A stretch of 64,000 nucleotides of DNA from an uncultured Sphingomonadaceae bacterium (GTDB lineage: Bacteria; Pseudomonadota; Alphaproteobacteria; Sphingomonadales; Sphingomonadaceae): contig CAJXSN010000008.1 in the NCBI GenBank assembly GCA_913060895.1, forward strand, positions 62,001 through 126,000, in the 5' to 3' direction. The notes beneath the pieces are model-generated. The model was given only the letters and a program-made list of their open reading frames with translations, made no database searches and was not told where the DNA came from. Every line of letters starts with the position of its first letter. The first letter of the stretch is position 1. This document shows positions 35,182-45,461 of the stretch, in pieces. The translations under genes and the position numbers were made by a program.

Positions 35182-37284
35182 ATGGACAAGCTGAAGATGC
35201 ACAGCCCCGACCTGAGCCAGGACAATATCGCGAAGATCCGCGACCTGTTCCCCGGCTGTGTGACGGAGGCGCGCGACGAGGAGACGGGGGTGGTGCGTCT
35301 GGCGGTGGACTTCGATCAGCTGCGCCAGGAGTTGAGTAATCACATCGTGGAGGGGCCGCAGGAGCGGTATCGGCTGGACTGGCCGGGTAAGCGGGAGTCG
35401 TTGGTTGCGGCGAACACCCCCGTCTCGAACACATTGCGCCCTTCACGCGAGGAAAGCGTAGACTTCGACACCGCTAAGAACCTGTTCATTGAAGGCGACA
35501 ATCTTGAGACGCTGAAACTGCTACAGGAAACCTATCTTGGCCAGGTCAAGGTGATCTATATCGACCCGCCCTATAATACGGGGAAGGACTTCATCTACCG
35601 AGACAACTTTACCGCCAAAAAAGAGCAGTTCGAAATCGAATCTGGCGAAAAATCCACTGAGGGCGGTCGTCTGGTCGCAAACCCGGATACGCGTGGGCGA
35701 TACCACTCGGATTGGATGTCGATGATATACGCGCGACTGACAATCGCCAAACGGCTTCTGAAGGACGATGGGATCATCCTTGTCAGTATTGACGACTATG
35801 AGCAGGCCGCACTCCGCAAGCTCATGGATCAGGTCTTCGGCGAAACAAATTTCGTGGCGCAACTGGTTTGGGAAAAGGGCCGAAAGAATGATGCCAAGTT
35901 CTTTTCCGTAGGCCATGAGTACATGCTGGTCTTCGCGAAGAATCTGACGCGGTTGCGAGAAAAGCAGGAAATTTGGCGAGAAGAAAAGCCCGGTGCGCGC
36001 GACATCTGGGAAGAATTTCAGAGATTGCGCGGTCTCCACGGCGAGGATTTCAAGGCTATCGAGGCGGACCTGTCGCAATGGTACTCCGACTTACCCAAGC
36101 ATCATCCCGCCAAGAAATGGTCGAGATACAAGCGCGTGGACCAGAATGGCCCGTGGCGTGACCGGGACATTTCGTGGCCGGGTGGTGACGGACCACGTTA
36201 TGACGTGATCCATCCAAAGACAGGGCAGCCATGCGAAGTGCCTGAGCGTGGTTGGATATACGCAAACTCTGAAGAAATGCAGAGGCAGATCAAGCTCGGC
36301 CTTGTTGAATTCCGCGAGGACCATAGCCAGCCGCCCTTCAGGAAGGCGCATATTCGGCCGATTCCTGAGGAAGCCGACAGCAATCAGGTCGACTCGAACG
36401 ATATTGACGATGACACTGATGACGAAACCGATTTCGCGACGCAGGTCCGGGGTTCGTATTTCTACAAGCAGTCTCAAGTGTCCGTGAAATACCTCCGCAA
36501 GCTTATGGGGGCGAAGGTCTTCACGAACCCCAAGGATCATGATGAGCTTGCGAAGCTGATCGAGTACGTGACACCGCATGACCGTTCCGCGCTTGTCATG
36601 GACTTTTTTGCAGGTTCGGCCAGCACAGCTGAGGCTGTTTTCAAGGCGAATGCCACCTATGGCACCAACCACCGTTTCATAATGGTTCAGCTTCCCGAGG
36701 ATTTGCAGGAGGCGGAAGCCTCGACAACGGGCACGGCAAAGAAGACTGTTCAAGCAGCAATCAAACTCATGAAGAAGAACGGCAGACCGTTAGTTTTGTC
36801 CGAAGTTTCTAAAGAGCGCGTGAGGCAGGCAGGGGCCGCTGCTATTGCCGAAACGTGCGATCCGGGCTGGAACCGCGATGTCGGCTTCAGGGTGCTCAAG
36901 GTAGATACCTCGAACATGAAGGACGTCTACTACCGCCCCGACGAGCTAGAGCAGTCCGACCTGCTCGACATGGTCGACAACGTGAAGGAGGGCCGCACGG
37001 CCGAAGACCTGCTGTTCCAGGTGCTGGTTGATTGGGGCGTGGACCTGACCCTACCGATCCGCCGCGAGACAGTGCAGGGCAAGACGGTGTTCTTCGTCGA
37101 CGACAACGCTCTTGTCGCCTGCTTTGAGCGCGGCATCACCGAGGATCTGGTGAAGGAGCTGGCGGGCTTTGATCCCCTGCGCGTCGTCTTCCGCGACAAC
37201 GGCTTCGTCTCGGACGCGGTGAAGATCAACGTCGAACAGATCTTCCGCCAGCTCTCACCCACAACCGACGTCAAGTCGATCTGA
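35182..37284 (+). CDS. Type III-like DNA methyltransferase (Mod)
   Basis: This 700-residue beta-class N6-adenine methyltransferase has motif IV DPPY (128-131) before motif I FFAGSAST (475-482), the order typical of type III Mod proteins; the stretch between them holds the target-recognition region. The N- and C-terminal thirds are GC-rich like the neighbours, but the middle (about 35420-36880) is visibly more AT-rich, suggesting a swapped recognition domain. It would protect host DNA and, with the downstream subunit, direct restriction. Confidence 0.93.
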   Translation: MDKLKMHSPDLSQDNIAKIRDLFPGCVTEARDEETGVVRLAVDFDQLRQELSNHIVEGPQERYRLDWPGKRESLVAANTPVSNTLRPSREESVDFDTAKNLFIEGDNLETLKLLQETYLGQVKVIYIDPPYNTGKDFIYRDNFTAKKEQFEIESGEKSTEGGRLVANPDTRGRYHSDWMSMIYARLTIAKRLLKDDGIILVSIDDYEQAALRKLMDQVFGETNFVAQLVWEKGRKNDAKFFSVGHEYMLVFAKNLTRLREKQEIWREEKPGARDIWEEFQRLRGLHGEDFKAIEADLSQWYSDLPKHHPAKKWSRYKRVDQNGPWRDRDISWPGGDGPRYDVIHPKTGQPCEVPERGWIYANSEEMQRQIKLGLVEFREDHSQPPFRKAHIRPIPEEADSNQVDSNDIDDDTDDETDFATQVRGSYFYKQSQVSVKYLRKLMGAKVFTNPKDHDELAKLIEYVTPHDRSALVMDFFAGSASTAEAVFKANATYGTNHRFIMVQLPEDLQEAEASTTGTAKKTVQAAIKLMKKNGRPLVLSEVSKERVRQAGAAAIAETCDPGWNRDVGFRVLKVDTSNMKDVYYRPDELEQSDLLDMVDNVKEGRTAEDLLFQVLVDWGVDLTLPIRRETVQGKTVFFVDDNALVACFERGITEDLVKELAGFDPLRVVFRDNGFVSDAVKINVEQIFRQLSPTTDVKSI

Positions 37285-37292
37285 GGCCGGCC

Positions 37293-40200
37293 ATGAAGCT
37301 CAAGTTCAAGGTCCAGCCCTATCAGACCAATGCCGTCAACGACGTGGTCGACTGCTTCGCCGGCCAGCCCATGTCCACTGGGCTGAGCTACCGCATCGAC
37401 CCTGGCGTCATAAAGAAAAACCAGCAAATCCGGCCGGAGGCCGAATATGAAGGCTTCAAGAACGCCGACCTCGCACTGACTGAGGCGCAGATCCTGGAGA
37501 ATATCCAAAAGATCCAGCGGCGGGAAAATCTACCCCCCTCACAATCGCTGACCGATTTCACGACCGTCGACAACAAGAGGGCCCGCGTTCCGGTCAAGGC
37601 AACCTACAAGAAGGACGCTCTGGCCGCGACGCGCTTTCACCTCGATGTCGAGATGGAGACCGGCACGGGCAAAACCTATTGCTACATCAAATCCATTTTC
37701 GAGATGAACAAGCGCTATGGCTGGTCGAAGTTCATCATCATGGTGCCGTCGATCGCCATCCGCGAAGGGGTCTACAAGTCGTTGCAGATCACGGCGGACC
37801 ACTTCACCGAAAGCTACGGCAAGAAAGCGCGGTTCTTCATCTATAACTCCAAGCGTCTGCACGAGCTGGAGAGCTTTTCGTCAGATGCCGGGATCAACGT
37901 GATGGTGATGAACATCCAAGCGTTCGCGGCGCGTGGTGCCGACAACCGTCGCATCTACGAGGAGTTGGACGACTTCCAGTCGCGCAGGCCTATCGACGTG
38001 ATCGCCTCGAACCGGCCGATTCTGATCCTGGATGAACCGCAGAAGATGGAAGGCGCGGCGACCATGGAGGCGCTACCGAAGTTCAAGCCGCTGTTCATCC
38101 TGCGTTATTCGGCGACCCACCGAACACGGCATAACCGCGTTCACCGTCTGGACGCCCTCGATGCCTACAACCAGAAACTGGTCAAGAAGATCGCCGTGCG
38201 CGGCATCCAGACCCGCGGCCTGGCCGGCACCAACGCCTACCTCTACCTAGAAGGAATCGACATCTCGAAGAAGGCCCCGGTGGCGCGCATCGAGTTAGAG
38301 GTGAAGCTGAAATCAGGCGAGATCAAGCGCCAACTGCGCCGCCTTGAGTTCCGCGACGACCTGTTCGTCGAGTCGGGCGATCTGGACCAGTACAGCGGCT
38401 TCACCATCAACCAGATTGATGCCGTCAACGATACAGTCGAGTTCACGAATGGCGTCGTGCTACAGGCCGGTGAGGCCAACGGCGACGTTTCAGAACGTGA
38501 CATCCGCCGCATCCAGATCCGCGAGACAATCAAGGCGCATCTGGATAAGGAAAAGCAGCTGTTCGCACAGGGTATCAAGGTCCTGTCGCTGTTCTTCATC
38601 GACGAGGTGGTGAAGTACCGCGACTATGATCAGGCCGACACAAACGGTGAGTACGCGCGAGTTTTCGAGGAAGAGTACGAACTGCTGAAGGTTGAATACC
38701 TGTCGGAGATCGCAATCGATAACGAGGCATACCGGAAGTACCTTGCCGGGATCGATCCGGCCAAGACCCACAACGGCTATTTCTCGATCGACAAGAAGAC
38801 GAACCGGTTGAAGGATCCGGCCGTCGGCGCACGGTCGGTCGATTCCGATGACGTTGACGCCTACGACCTGATCCTGAAGGACAAGGAACGCCTACTGTCC
38901 TTCGCCGAGCCTACTCGGTTCATCTTCTCTCACTCGGCGCTGCGCGAGGGGTGGGATAACCCGAACGTCTTCGTCATGTGCATGCTCAAGCACAGTGACA
39001 ACACCATTTCCCGTCGCCAGGAAGTTGGGCGCGGCCTTCGGCTGAGCGTTGACCAGCATGGAGACCGGATGGACCATCCCGCCGTCGTGCACGACATCAA
39101 CGTGCTGACGGTGGTGGCGAGCGAGAGCTACAAGGACTTTGTTGCCGGCCTGCAAAAGGAGATCGCGGAAACCCTTTCTTCGCGCCCTCGGCAAGCGACC
39201 GAGGACTACTTCACGGGCAAGACGATCACTACCGAGCATGGGCCCGTCGAGGTGACGACGGCTATCGCCAAGCAGATTTATCGCTATCTGGTGAAGAACG
39301 ATTACACCGACGATGCCGACCAGATCGCCGATGTCTATCATGCGGCGAAAAGTGCTGGGACATTGGCAGAGCTACCCGAGGAGCTGAGACCCCACGCTGA
39401 TCAGATATTCCAGCTCATCGATGGTGTCTTCAGCGATTCTCAGCTTCCGGACATCGGTGATGGCCGTAAGCCCAAGACCAACCCGCTCAATGCAAATTTC
39501 GAGAAGAAGGAATTTCAGGAGCTTTGGAAGCGGATCAATCGCAAGGCGGTCTATAGGGTTGAATTCGATTCAACGGAGTTGATCTGTAAATGCGTCAGCG
39601 CGCTGGACAGCCAGTTGCGGGTGACCCCCTTGCAGTACACCGTTCAGGTTGGCGTACAGAACGACGGATTGACCGACGACCAGCTTCGCGGCGGAGATGG
39701 CTTTACCGTCACAAGCACGACAACCCAGCGAGGGGATTCGATCCACTCTCTGGTGAAGTACGATCTTGTTGGAAAGCTTGCAGAAAATTCCCAACTGACA
39801 CGAGACACGGCCGCGACCATTCTTGGCCAGATCGAGGCTGTGGTTTTCGGACAGTTCAAGAGCAACCCCGAGCATTTCATATCGGAGGCTTCGCGTATCA
39901 TTGCCGAACAGAAGGCCGCCATGGTTATCGAGCGTCTGACCTATGACGAAGTCGATGAGAGATACGATGTTGACATCTTCACCGCCAATCAGACCGGGCA
40001 GGATTTTTCGCGCGCCACCGCAAAGCTCAAGAACCATGTCTATGATTACGCGATCACGGATTCGGATGTGGAACGGGAGTTCGTTAAAGAACTGGATACG
40101 AGCAGTGAGGTCGTCGTCTACGCCAAGCTGCCACGCGGTTTCCTGATCCCAACGCCCGTTGGGGATTACAACCCTGATTGGGCGATATCCTTTAAGGTTG

Positions 40201-40406
40201 GCAGCGTGCGGCATGTCTATTTCATCGCGGAGACCAAAGGGACGATGTCTTCCATGAAGTTGCGTGAGATTGAAAAGACGAAGATAGATTGTGCCCGAAA
40301 GTTCTTCGATGAAATCGGGCAACAAGTTCCAGAAGATAAAGTCAAATACGACGTCGTCACCGGCTACGATAAGCTAATGGATATTGTCGGTCGGGCAGCA
40401 GGATGA
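37293..40406 (+). CDS. Type III-like restriction subunit (Res)
   Basis: The 1037-residue protein has an SF2 motor, with Walker A ETGTGKT (K127), DEPQ (D247) and the SATH and [11 protein letters not shown] motifs, and a C-terminal PD-(D/E)xK nuclease: D962 in NPDW, E980 and K982 in AETKG. This matches type III Res subunits that translocate and cut after recognising unmethylated sites with Mod. It follows Mod by 8 bases. The last third is more AT-rich than the first two. All catalytic residues appear intact. Confidence 0.93.
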   Translation: MKLKFKVQPYQTNAVNDVVDCFAGQPMSTGLSYRIDPGVIKKNQQIRPEAEYEGFKNADLALTEAQILENIQKIQRRENLPPSQSLTDFTTVDNKRARVPVKATYKKDALAATRFHLDVEMETGTGKTYCYIKSIFEMNKRYGWSKFIIMVPSIAIREGVYKSLQITADHFTESYGKKARFFIYNSKRLHELESFSSDAGINVMVMNIQAFAARGADNRRIYEELDDFQSRRPIDVIASNRPILILDEPQKMEGAATMEALPKFKPLFILRYSATHRTRHNRVHRLDALDAYNQKLVKKIAVRGIQTRGLAGTNAYLYLEGIDISKKAPVARIELEVKLKSGEIKRQLRRLEFRDDLFVESGDLDQYSGFTINQIDAVNDTVEFTNGVVLQAGEANGDVSERDIRRIQIRETIKAHLDKEKQLFAQGIKVLSLFFIDEVVKYRDYDQADTNGEYARVFEEEYELLKVEYLSEIAIDNEAYRKYLAGIDPAKTHNGYFSIDKKTNRLKDPAVGARSVDSDDVDAYDLILKDKERLLSFAEPTRFIFSHSALREGWDNPNVFVMCMLKHSDNTISRRQEVGRGLRLSVDQHGDRMDHPAVVHDINVLTVVASESYKDFVAGLQKEIAETLSSRPRQATEDYFTGKTITTEHGPVEVTTAIAKQIYRYLVKNDYTDDADQIADVYHAAKSAGTLAELPEELRPHADQIFQLIDGVFSDSQLPDIGDGRKPKTNPLNANFEKKEFQELWKRINRKAVYRVEFDSTELICKCVSALDSQLRVTPLQYTVQVGVQNDGLTDDQLRGGDGFTVTSTTTQRGDSIHSLVKYDLVGKLAENSQLTRDTAATILGQIEAVVFGQFKSNPEHFISEASRIIAEQKAAMVIERLTYDEVDERYDVDIFTANQTGQDFSRATAKLKNHVYDYAITDSDVEREFVKELDTSSEVVVYAKLPRGFLIPTPVGDYNPDWAISFKVGSVRHVYFIAETKGTMSSMKLREIEKTKIDCARKFFDEIGQQVPEDKVKYDVVTGYDKLMDIVGRAAG

Positions 40407-40445
40407 CGCGGGGGTAGTTCGATTTCCTTTACCGTCGTAATTTCA

Positions 40446-40473
40446 TCGGTGGCCTACTCGTCTGGGCCACCGA
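40446..40473. terminator. Hairpin after the restriction operon
   Basis: TCGGTGGCC (40446-40454) and GGCCACCGA (40465-40473) form a perfect 9-base stem with a 10-base loop, 40 bases after the Res stop. There is no T tract, so it may be a transcript-end hairpin or a protein-binding site. Confidence 0.45.
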
Positions 40474-40506
40474 ATCGACGAACACCACTCATCTGGCCGA
40501 TGGCGC

Positions 40507-40563
40507 TTTGGCGGTAGGCATCGTTAAATTGCTGTTCGATGGACAACAGCACGTACCGCCAAA
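40507..40563. repeat. 10-base inverted repeat at module edge
   Basis: TTTGGCGGTA (40507-40516) and TACCGCCAAA (40554-40563) are exact inverted copies separated by 37 bases, ending just before the LysR stop codon. It marks the junction between the restriction operon and the next gene and may be a recombination end or a long-range hairpin. Confidence 0.45.
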
Positions 40564-40565
40564 CC

Positions 40566-41537
40566 CTACTTCCGCCCGGCCGGTCCCGCCATCACCCTGG
40601 CCAAGCTCAACAGCCGGCGACATGCTGGATTATCGTTTTGTGCGGACCAGACCATGCTGAATGGCAAAACCTCACCCGCTAGTGTCCGATAGGTGATCCC
40701 CGGAAACTGCGCGCCGGTCGTCGCTTCGCTTGTTAGGGTAAGCCCGTGGCCGACCGCAACCAGCGACAGGATGTTGTCTCTCCCGACCTGTTGGGTCTGG
40801 ATATCCACTTTGCGGCCGAGACCCGCAAGTCGAGCGACAAGATATTCGTGAATCTCCAGCCCCGGCGCACCGTCGCTCACGATGAACCGTTCCGATTCCA
40901 AATCGGCCCAGCCGAGGCCGGGCTTATCTGCCAAGGGATGATCGTCAGGTAACACCAGAAAGACTTTCTCGCACCACAGGTGCTCGGCTTCACAACCATC
41001 CCAAGCCGGCATGCCCGTTATGAATGCGACATCGAGATTGAGATTGCGAACCGCAGCAACGTGTTCAGGCGGACTGCCATCGATGATGTCGACCTGCACC
41101 TTCGGGTGACGCTCCCCGAAAGCACGCAGCAGATCGAACAAAAATCCTGACGCGAGGGACGAGAATATCCCTACTTTGATCAGCCCTTGCTCCGCCCGGC
41201 CGACCGCTGCCACCTTGGTCACCCCGATGTCGATCTGGCGAAGAGCATGGCGGGCATTGCGCAGGAACTCCCGCCCGGCAACGGTCAATCGCACCCCGCC
41301 GGCATGGCGTACGAATAGCGACGCCCCCAGTTCATCTTCAAGATCACGGATCCGCCGGCTGATCGAAGACTCCTGGACGGCAAGCGCCGCAGCAGCCTTG
41401 CGGAAGCTCCCATAATCGACGGCGGTAACAAAGTATCGCAACTGGTGCAGCCGAACCGCAGACTTGCTGCCATTCCCGGCAACAATGTTCGTGACGGCAT
41501 GGTCAGGCGATGCCTGATTGTTCCGGGTCGCAGGCAT
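40566..41537 (-). CDS. LysR-family transcriptional regulator
   Basis: The 323-residue protein has a LysR helix-turn-helix at about residues 30-90 (LHQLRYFVTAVDYGSFRKAAA, then ESSISRRIRDLEDELG) and an effector-binding domain to the C-terminus. A 30-residue polar N-terminal extension precedes the HTH; an internal start is possible. No enzyme gene lies next to it, so its target is not evident. It is divergent from the TetR gene, with about 240 bases between. Confidence 0.9.
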   Translation of the reverse strand: MPATRNNQASPDHAVTNIVAGNGSKSAVRLHQLRYFVTAVDYGSFRKAAAALAVQESSISRRIRDLEDELGASLFVRHAGGVRLTVAGREFLRNARHALRQIDIGVTKVAAVGRAEQGLIKVGIFSSLASGFLFDLLRAFGERHPKVQVDIIDGSPPEHVAAVRNLNLDVAFITGMPAWDGCEAEHLWCEKVFLVLPDDHPLADKPGLGWADLESERFIVSDGAPGLEIHEYLVARLAGLGRKVDIQTQQVGRDNILSLVAVGHGLTLTSEATTGAQFPGITYRTLAGEVLPFSMVWSAQNDNPACRRLLSLARVMAGPAGRK

Positions 41538-41780
41538 GGCGTATCACCCTGAACCGTGTTCGGTTTCGGGCGAATACTCTGCCACCATCGGCGCAAAAAG
41601 CGGTTTGCGCGCCACACCTTCGATGCACGCGCCACGATGCTTGAATCCGCGCGCGCTCATCGCCTCTCCGCACAATATCAAACTTAACGGCGTTCAATTA
41701 CCGGAATGCTGCTTCTTGACATCCGCCCCGTCAACGAAAAAAGTAAATGACGTTTAGTTTTCACGATCAGTTGCGGCAGG

Positions 41781-42416
41781 ATGTCCATGGCTCGCCCCCG
41801 GAAGGAGCAAGAACTTGATATTGCTCGTCGCGCCGTCGACGAAACCATCCGGCTGCTCGCGGAGCGCGGCGACCTCGACGTACCGCTGACCGCGGTTGCG
41901 CATGCCATAGGCTGCACCGCGCCAGCACTTTACGGCCACTTTCATGACAAGAGCGCCTTGCTGCGCGCGGTTCGGGACGAGGGTTTCAACAGGCTCTACA
42001 GAGAAAAACTAGTCGTCTTCGAGCAGATGCGCGGCGATCCATTCGGCTATTTGCGGAATGGCAGCTATGCCTATGTCCGCTTTGCCCTGGAGAACCCCAC
42101 CCTATACCGGCTGATGTTCACACCGCCGCCGAGGCTCGGCGTCAGCGATGACCCATGGTCGAGCGAAGCCGGAAGTCAGCTATTGAATCTATTGCTGACG
42201 GGACTTCGTTGTTCTCAGGACAAGGGCTTTTTGCCTGACATGGATCTCAGCCGCTACAGCTTCATGTTCTGGTCAACGGTACACGGCGCGGTGAGCCTCA
42301 CCCTTCAGAACCGGGAAATGGATCAGTCCGCCAAATGGGGCACGGCGCGAGAGGCCGTCGACACGCTCATGGAAATCATCGCGGCGACGTGTCCTGACAG
42401 GCCTCCCGCATCATGA
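41781..42416 (+). CDS. TetR-family transcriptional regulator
   Basis: The 211-residue protein has a TetR N-terminal helix-turn-helix (residues 8-60: DVPLTAVAHAIGCTAPALYGHFHDKSALLRAVRDEG) and a C-terminal helical ligand-binding domain. A GGCAGGA site precedes the start. Its stop region overlaps the end of the conjugation-module DUF2274 gene by 6 bases, so it lies right at the edge of the conjugation cluster. The regulated genes are not in the window. Confidence 0.9.
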   Translation: MSMARPRKEQELDIARRAVDETIRLLAERGDLDVPLTAVAHAIGCTAPALYGHFHDKSALLRAVRDEGFNRLYREKLVVFEQMRGDPFGYLRNGSYAYVRFALENPTLYRLMFTPPPRLGVSDDPWSSEAGSQLLNLLLTGLRCSQDKGFLPDMDLSRYSFMFWSTVHGAVSLTLQNREMDQSAKWGTAREAVDTLMEIIAATCPDRPPAS

Positions 42417-42632
42417 GCGGGCTCTTCTGGCGCTGGCAAAGCCCCGATCCGTGGCGATAAACCGCTCCAGCATCGGCACGATCAGCCTGACGGGATCGGT
42501 GGCAGACTGCCCGGTCTCCCGGGCCAGCACCTCGGCATAGGCAGCGAGATCCCGATGGAGCGGCGCCGGCAATTCCAGCGTGAGTTTGACAGGTTTGTCC
42601 TCAATGATGGGTCCAAGTTTTAGCTTTGCCAT
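42411..42632 (-). CDS. DUF2274 protein of the conjugation cluster
   Basis: The 73-residue protein has the DUF2274 pattern LKLGPIIEDKPVKLTLELPAPLHRDLAAYAEV. Such genes follow trbI in sphingomonad and rhizobial ICEs. The fold resembles a small ribbon-helix-helix DNA-binding protein, so it may regulate transfer; this is inference. It starts 2 bases after the trbI stop. Confidence 0.88.
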   Translation of the reverse strand: MAKLKLGPIIEDKPVKLTLELPAPLHRDLAAYAEVLARETGQSATDPVRLIVPMLERFIATDRGFASARRARS

Positions 42633-42634
42633 GG

Positions 42635-43768
42635 TCAGTTCCTGTAGGGTTCGAGCACAAGATCGCGGGTGACGATGACCCTGACCGGGAAGCCCGGCCG
42701 GATGGTGAGTGTCGGGGCAACCTGCAACTGGCGCTGGACGATCTGTTGTCCGGCCTGGTTGATCGTATCTTGCGCCCCGTCGCGGATGGCGCGGATCAAC
42801 CGGTCGTCGTCATCGGTCGCCAGCTCGGTGCCAATGCCGAGCAGCGTGGACAGCCCTGCCGCCTTCATCAGATCCCACCAGTGATAATCGACACCATCCT
42901 CCAGTCCGGCATAGCCGGAAGCGTCCGCGCCCGGTTGGCGCTCCAGAACGATGGAACGGCCATTGGGCAAGATCAGACGGTTCCAGACCAGCAGCACGCG
43001 GCGCTGTCCGAAGGTGACGCCCGCATCATACTGGCCGATGATGCGCGTGCCCTGCGGGATCAGGAGCAGCGAGCCGGTCGGGCTGTCATAGACATTCTCC
43101 GTGACCTGCGCTGTGATTTGCCCCGGCAGATCGGAGCGGATGCCGGTCATCATCGCCGCCGGGATCACGGCTCCGGCCTGAAGAATGTAGGGCGACGCAG
43201 GCGCCATGATGCGATCCAAGGCAACGGTCTGTCGATCCACCGGACCATTCAGGAAAGCCGTGTGCCTGTCCTGCGCTGCGGGTTGGCTGCCAAGGTCAAG
43301 ACCTGTGAGGCCAGAGATTGCGGAACTGGGTGTCGCTGCCGTTCTCTGCCCTGACTGGAAGAAGACTGTACTCAGACGCGCGGCTTCCTCTTCAGCGAGG
43401 CGCCGCTCTTCAGCAGGGTCGCGGGCGGGCGTCGCAATAGCGGGCGGTGCGACGGGCTGTCCCCTGTTCTGGGCGTCAAGGATGGGCCCGCCAAGATCGC
43501 CCGGTAATGCCGGTCCCAGGACCGGGCCAGTATAATCGCGCGGCAGGCCGGACAGGCCGTCGGCCGTGGGGCGGTTCTCGGTCGAATAGAGTTCTTCGCT
43601 TTCACCGCTCCTGTCGCGGGTCTGGAGCGCATAGATCAGCGCGCCGCCGATCCCAAGCAACGCGACAGCTGCGACACCGGCAAGCATCTTGCGCGACAGG
43701 CGGGTGACACGCGGTGTTTCAGCGCGCAGGCGCATCGGAGCGGCATTCGTGGTGGTTTCCTCGCTCAT
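42635..43768 (-). CDS. trbI: TrbI, VirB10-like T4SS subunit
   Basis: The 377-residue protein spans the envelope: a cytoplasmic start, one membrane segment (residues 27-46), a proline-rich periplasmic linker and the conserved beta-barrel C-terminal domain with LIPQGTRIIGQYDAGVTFGQ and a VDYHWWDLMKAAG segment. The start at 43768 overlaps the trbG stop (ATGA). It forms part of the core complex of the mating-pair-formation system. Confidence 0.95.
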   Translation of the reverse strand: MSEETTTNAAPMRLRAETPRVTRLSRKMLAGVAAVALLGIGGALIYALQTRDRSGESEELYSTENRPTADGLSGLPRDYTGPVLGPALPGDLGGPILDAQNRGQPVAPPAIATPARDPAEERRLAEEEAARLSTVFFQSGQRTAATPSSAISGLTGLDLGSQPAAQDRHTAFLNGPVDRQTVALDRIMAPASPYILQAGAVIPAAMMTGIRSDLPGQITAQVTENVYDSPTGSLLLIPQGTRIIGQYDAGVTFGQRRVLLVWNRLILPNGRSIVLERQPGADASGYAGLEDGVDYHWWDLMKAAGLSTLLGIGTELATDDDDRLIRAIRDGAQDTINQAGQQIVQRQLQVAPTLTIRPGFPVRVIVTRDLVLEPYRN

Positions 43769-44775
43769 GAAGGCGACTCCCCGGTGTTCGCGGGCTGTGC
43801 GGCCTGTCCTTGTTCGATGCGGACAATCCTGACGGTCTGCTGACGATTGCCGCTGCCCAGGCGCAGCTCGGCCGCGCCGAACAGGCGGTCCACGATCAGG
43901 ATGTTCTGGTGGATACGGGAATTGACGATCTGAGGCTCGCCATCTGAACCCAGGACGAAAATCGGCGGCATCTCGCCCTGCACGATGCCACGCGGGAAGA
44001 CGACATAGATGCGGCGGCCATCGTCGAAGACGGAGATGGGCCGCCACGGCGGGCTGTCGCCAGTAAGGCCGTAGCGGTAGTTGCGCGCGGCCTCGGCCGG
44101 GATGATCGGTGCTGCCGGAACGGTCTGGCGCTGACTTGCGGGGCGCGCCGGATAAGCCCAGGCAACAGACGGCATATAGAGCGCCTCGCGGGCGCGCAGT
44201 TCGATCATGTACGTGCGCCGGTCGGTCGTGACGACGAGATTGGTCGAGATGTCCTGCCGCGATGGCTTGACGAGGATGTGGACGCGGCGGTTCACGCCGC
44301 TGCCGCTTTCGGTATCCCCGATAATCCAGCGAGCAGTATCGCCCGCCGCGATCGGCCCCGCGCCGGTCAGGCTCTCGCCCGGCTCCAGGGCGATATTGGT
44401 GATCTGCCCCGGCGCGGCATAGACCTGATAAAGTGCGCCTTCCGACCAGGGGTAGATCTGGATGGCGTTATAGTAGCCTTCGCGACGCGGCTCGACGCGA
44501 GCGGCGGCATTCGCGTTCTCGACGCGGCCTGCCGGCGTGCCTGCTGCGGTTCCGCCGCGCGCGACCGTCCATGCCGGCGGCGTGTGCAATGGCCGGGGCC
44601 GGTCATCGGTAACAGCAGCCTGCACGGTCGGCAGCGCAGGAACATCGGCATCGTAGCTGAATTGCGGCGTCCGGTTGGTGGCGCAGCCCGCCAGCATAGT
44701 GGCCGAGAGCAAAGCCGCAAAGACAGGTTTACGGAAAACCGGGAAACCGGAATTGCGGGGAAACGTGCGGGTCAT
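43765..44775 (-). CDS. trbG: TrbG, VirB9-like T4SS subunit
   Basis: The 336-residue protein has a lipoprotein-like signal with MLAGC (residues 27-31), a proline-rich linker, and the VirB9/CagX domain in its second half (YRYGLTGDSPPWRPISVFDDGRRIYVVFP). With TrbI it builds the outer-membrane core of the transfer channel. It overlaps trbF by 4 bases at its start and trbI by 4 bases at its end. Confidence 0.93.
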   Translation of the reverse strand: MTRTFPRNSGFPVFRKPVFAALLSATMLAGCATNRTPQFSYDADVPALPTVQAAVTDDRPRPLHTPPAWTVARGGTAAGTPAGRVENANAAARVEPRREGYYNAIQIYPWSEGALYQVYAAPGQITNIALEPGESLTGAGPIAAGDTARWIIGDTESGSGVNRRVHILVKPSRQDISTNLVVTTDRRTYMIELRAREALYMPSVAWAYPARPASQRQTVPAAPIIPAEAARNYRYGLTGDSPPWRPISVFDDGRRIYVVFPRGIVQGEMPPIFVLGSDGEPQIVNSRIHQNILIVDRLFGAAELRLGSGNRQQTVRIVRIEQGQAAQPANTGESPS

Positions 44776-45461
44776 TGGCTCATCTCCCGCGACCATGAGA
44801 TTGCATTGACGTAGATGCCGAGCGGATTGGCGCGCAAGCGCTCGGCATTGCGCGGCGTCTGGATCACGATGGTAAGGATCGCGGTCCAGCGCTCGGTCGT
44901 GGAAAGCTGCCCGTTCTCGTAATGGCGCTCGGTCCAGGCGACGCGGAAACTGTCGTTCGATGCCCGGATGACGCTGGAGACTTCGACCGCTACAGCCACG
45001 CGACCGACCTTCGTGAACGGGTCGTTGGCGCGGGCATAGTCGTTGAGCGCGGCGGCGCCCCGGTCCGTGGTGAACTCATAGGCGCGCAGCCAGTTCTGAC
45101 GCACGATGATGGCGTCGGCCGGGATCGAGCGCGTCTGCTCGATGAAGCGGCCCAGATGGAAGGCGATCTGCGGATCTGTCGGGCGATAATCGGCCGTCGC
45201 TGCGGCAACGGTCTGCGCCTGGCCGAGATTATCAACCTGCACCACCCAGGGCACGACAGTCCCGCGTGCCGATTGCCAGACAAGCGCGGCGGCGAAGCCC
45301 GCAGACAGGATCAACGAGCCGAAGGCCATGTAGCGCCAGTTCTTCGCCTGCACGCGCGCCGAGCCAATGCGCTCGTCCCAGACTTGCGCGGCCTTCTGGT
45401 AAGGGGTCTCGGGTTCGGGCGATTTGCCGTAATGGGTCGATGGGCGTCTGAAGATGTTCAT
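44772..45461 (-). CDS. trbF: TrbF, VirB8-like T4SS subunit
   Basis: The 229-residue protein has one membrane segment near residues 45-65 and a periplasmic VirB8-like domain ending in VAWTERHYENGQLSTTERW. The start MNIFRRPSTHYG is typical of TrbF. It overlaps trbL and trbG by 4 bases, so the trb genes are co-translated. It bridges inner-membrane and core components of the transfer machine. Confidence 0.93.
   Translation of the reverse strand: MNIFRRPSTHYGKSPEPETPYQKAAQVWDERIGSARVQAKNWRYMAFGSLILSAGFAAALVWQSARGTVVPWVVQVDNLGQAQTVAAATADYRPTDPQIAFHLGRFIEQTRSIPADAIIVRQNWLRAYEFTTDRGAAALNDYARANDPFTKVGRVAVAVEVSSVIRASNDSFRVAWTERHYENGQLSTTERWTAILTIVIQTPRNAERLRANPLGIYVNAISWSREMSQ

Noticed and set aside
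33409-35225. Two long minus-strand frames across the helicase and DUF4391 genes
   Set aside because: Both are shadows of genes with full motif sets; their products show no family resemblance.
30312-40406. DISARM or BREX identity for the defence operon
   Set aside because: No DrmA, DrmB or DrmC, and no PglZ or BrxC-like genes are present; the Mod/Res pair is of type III kind.
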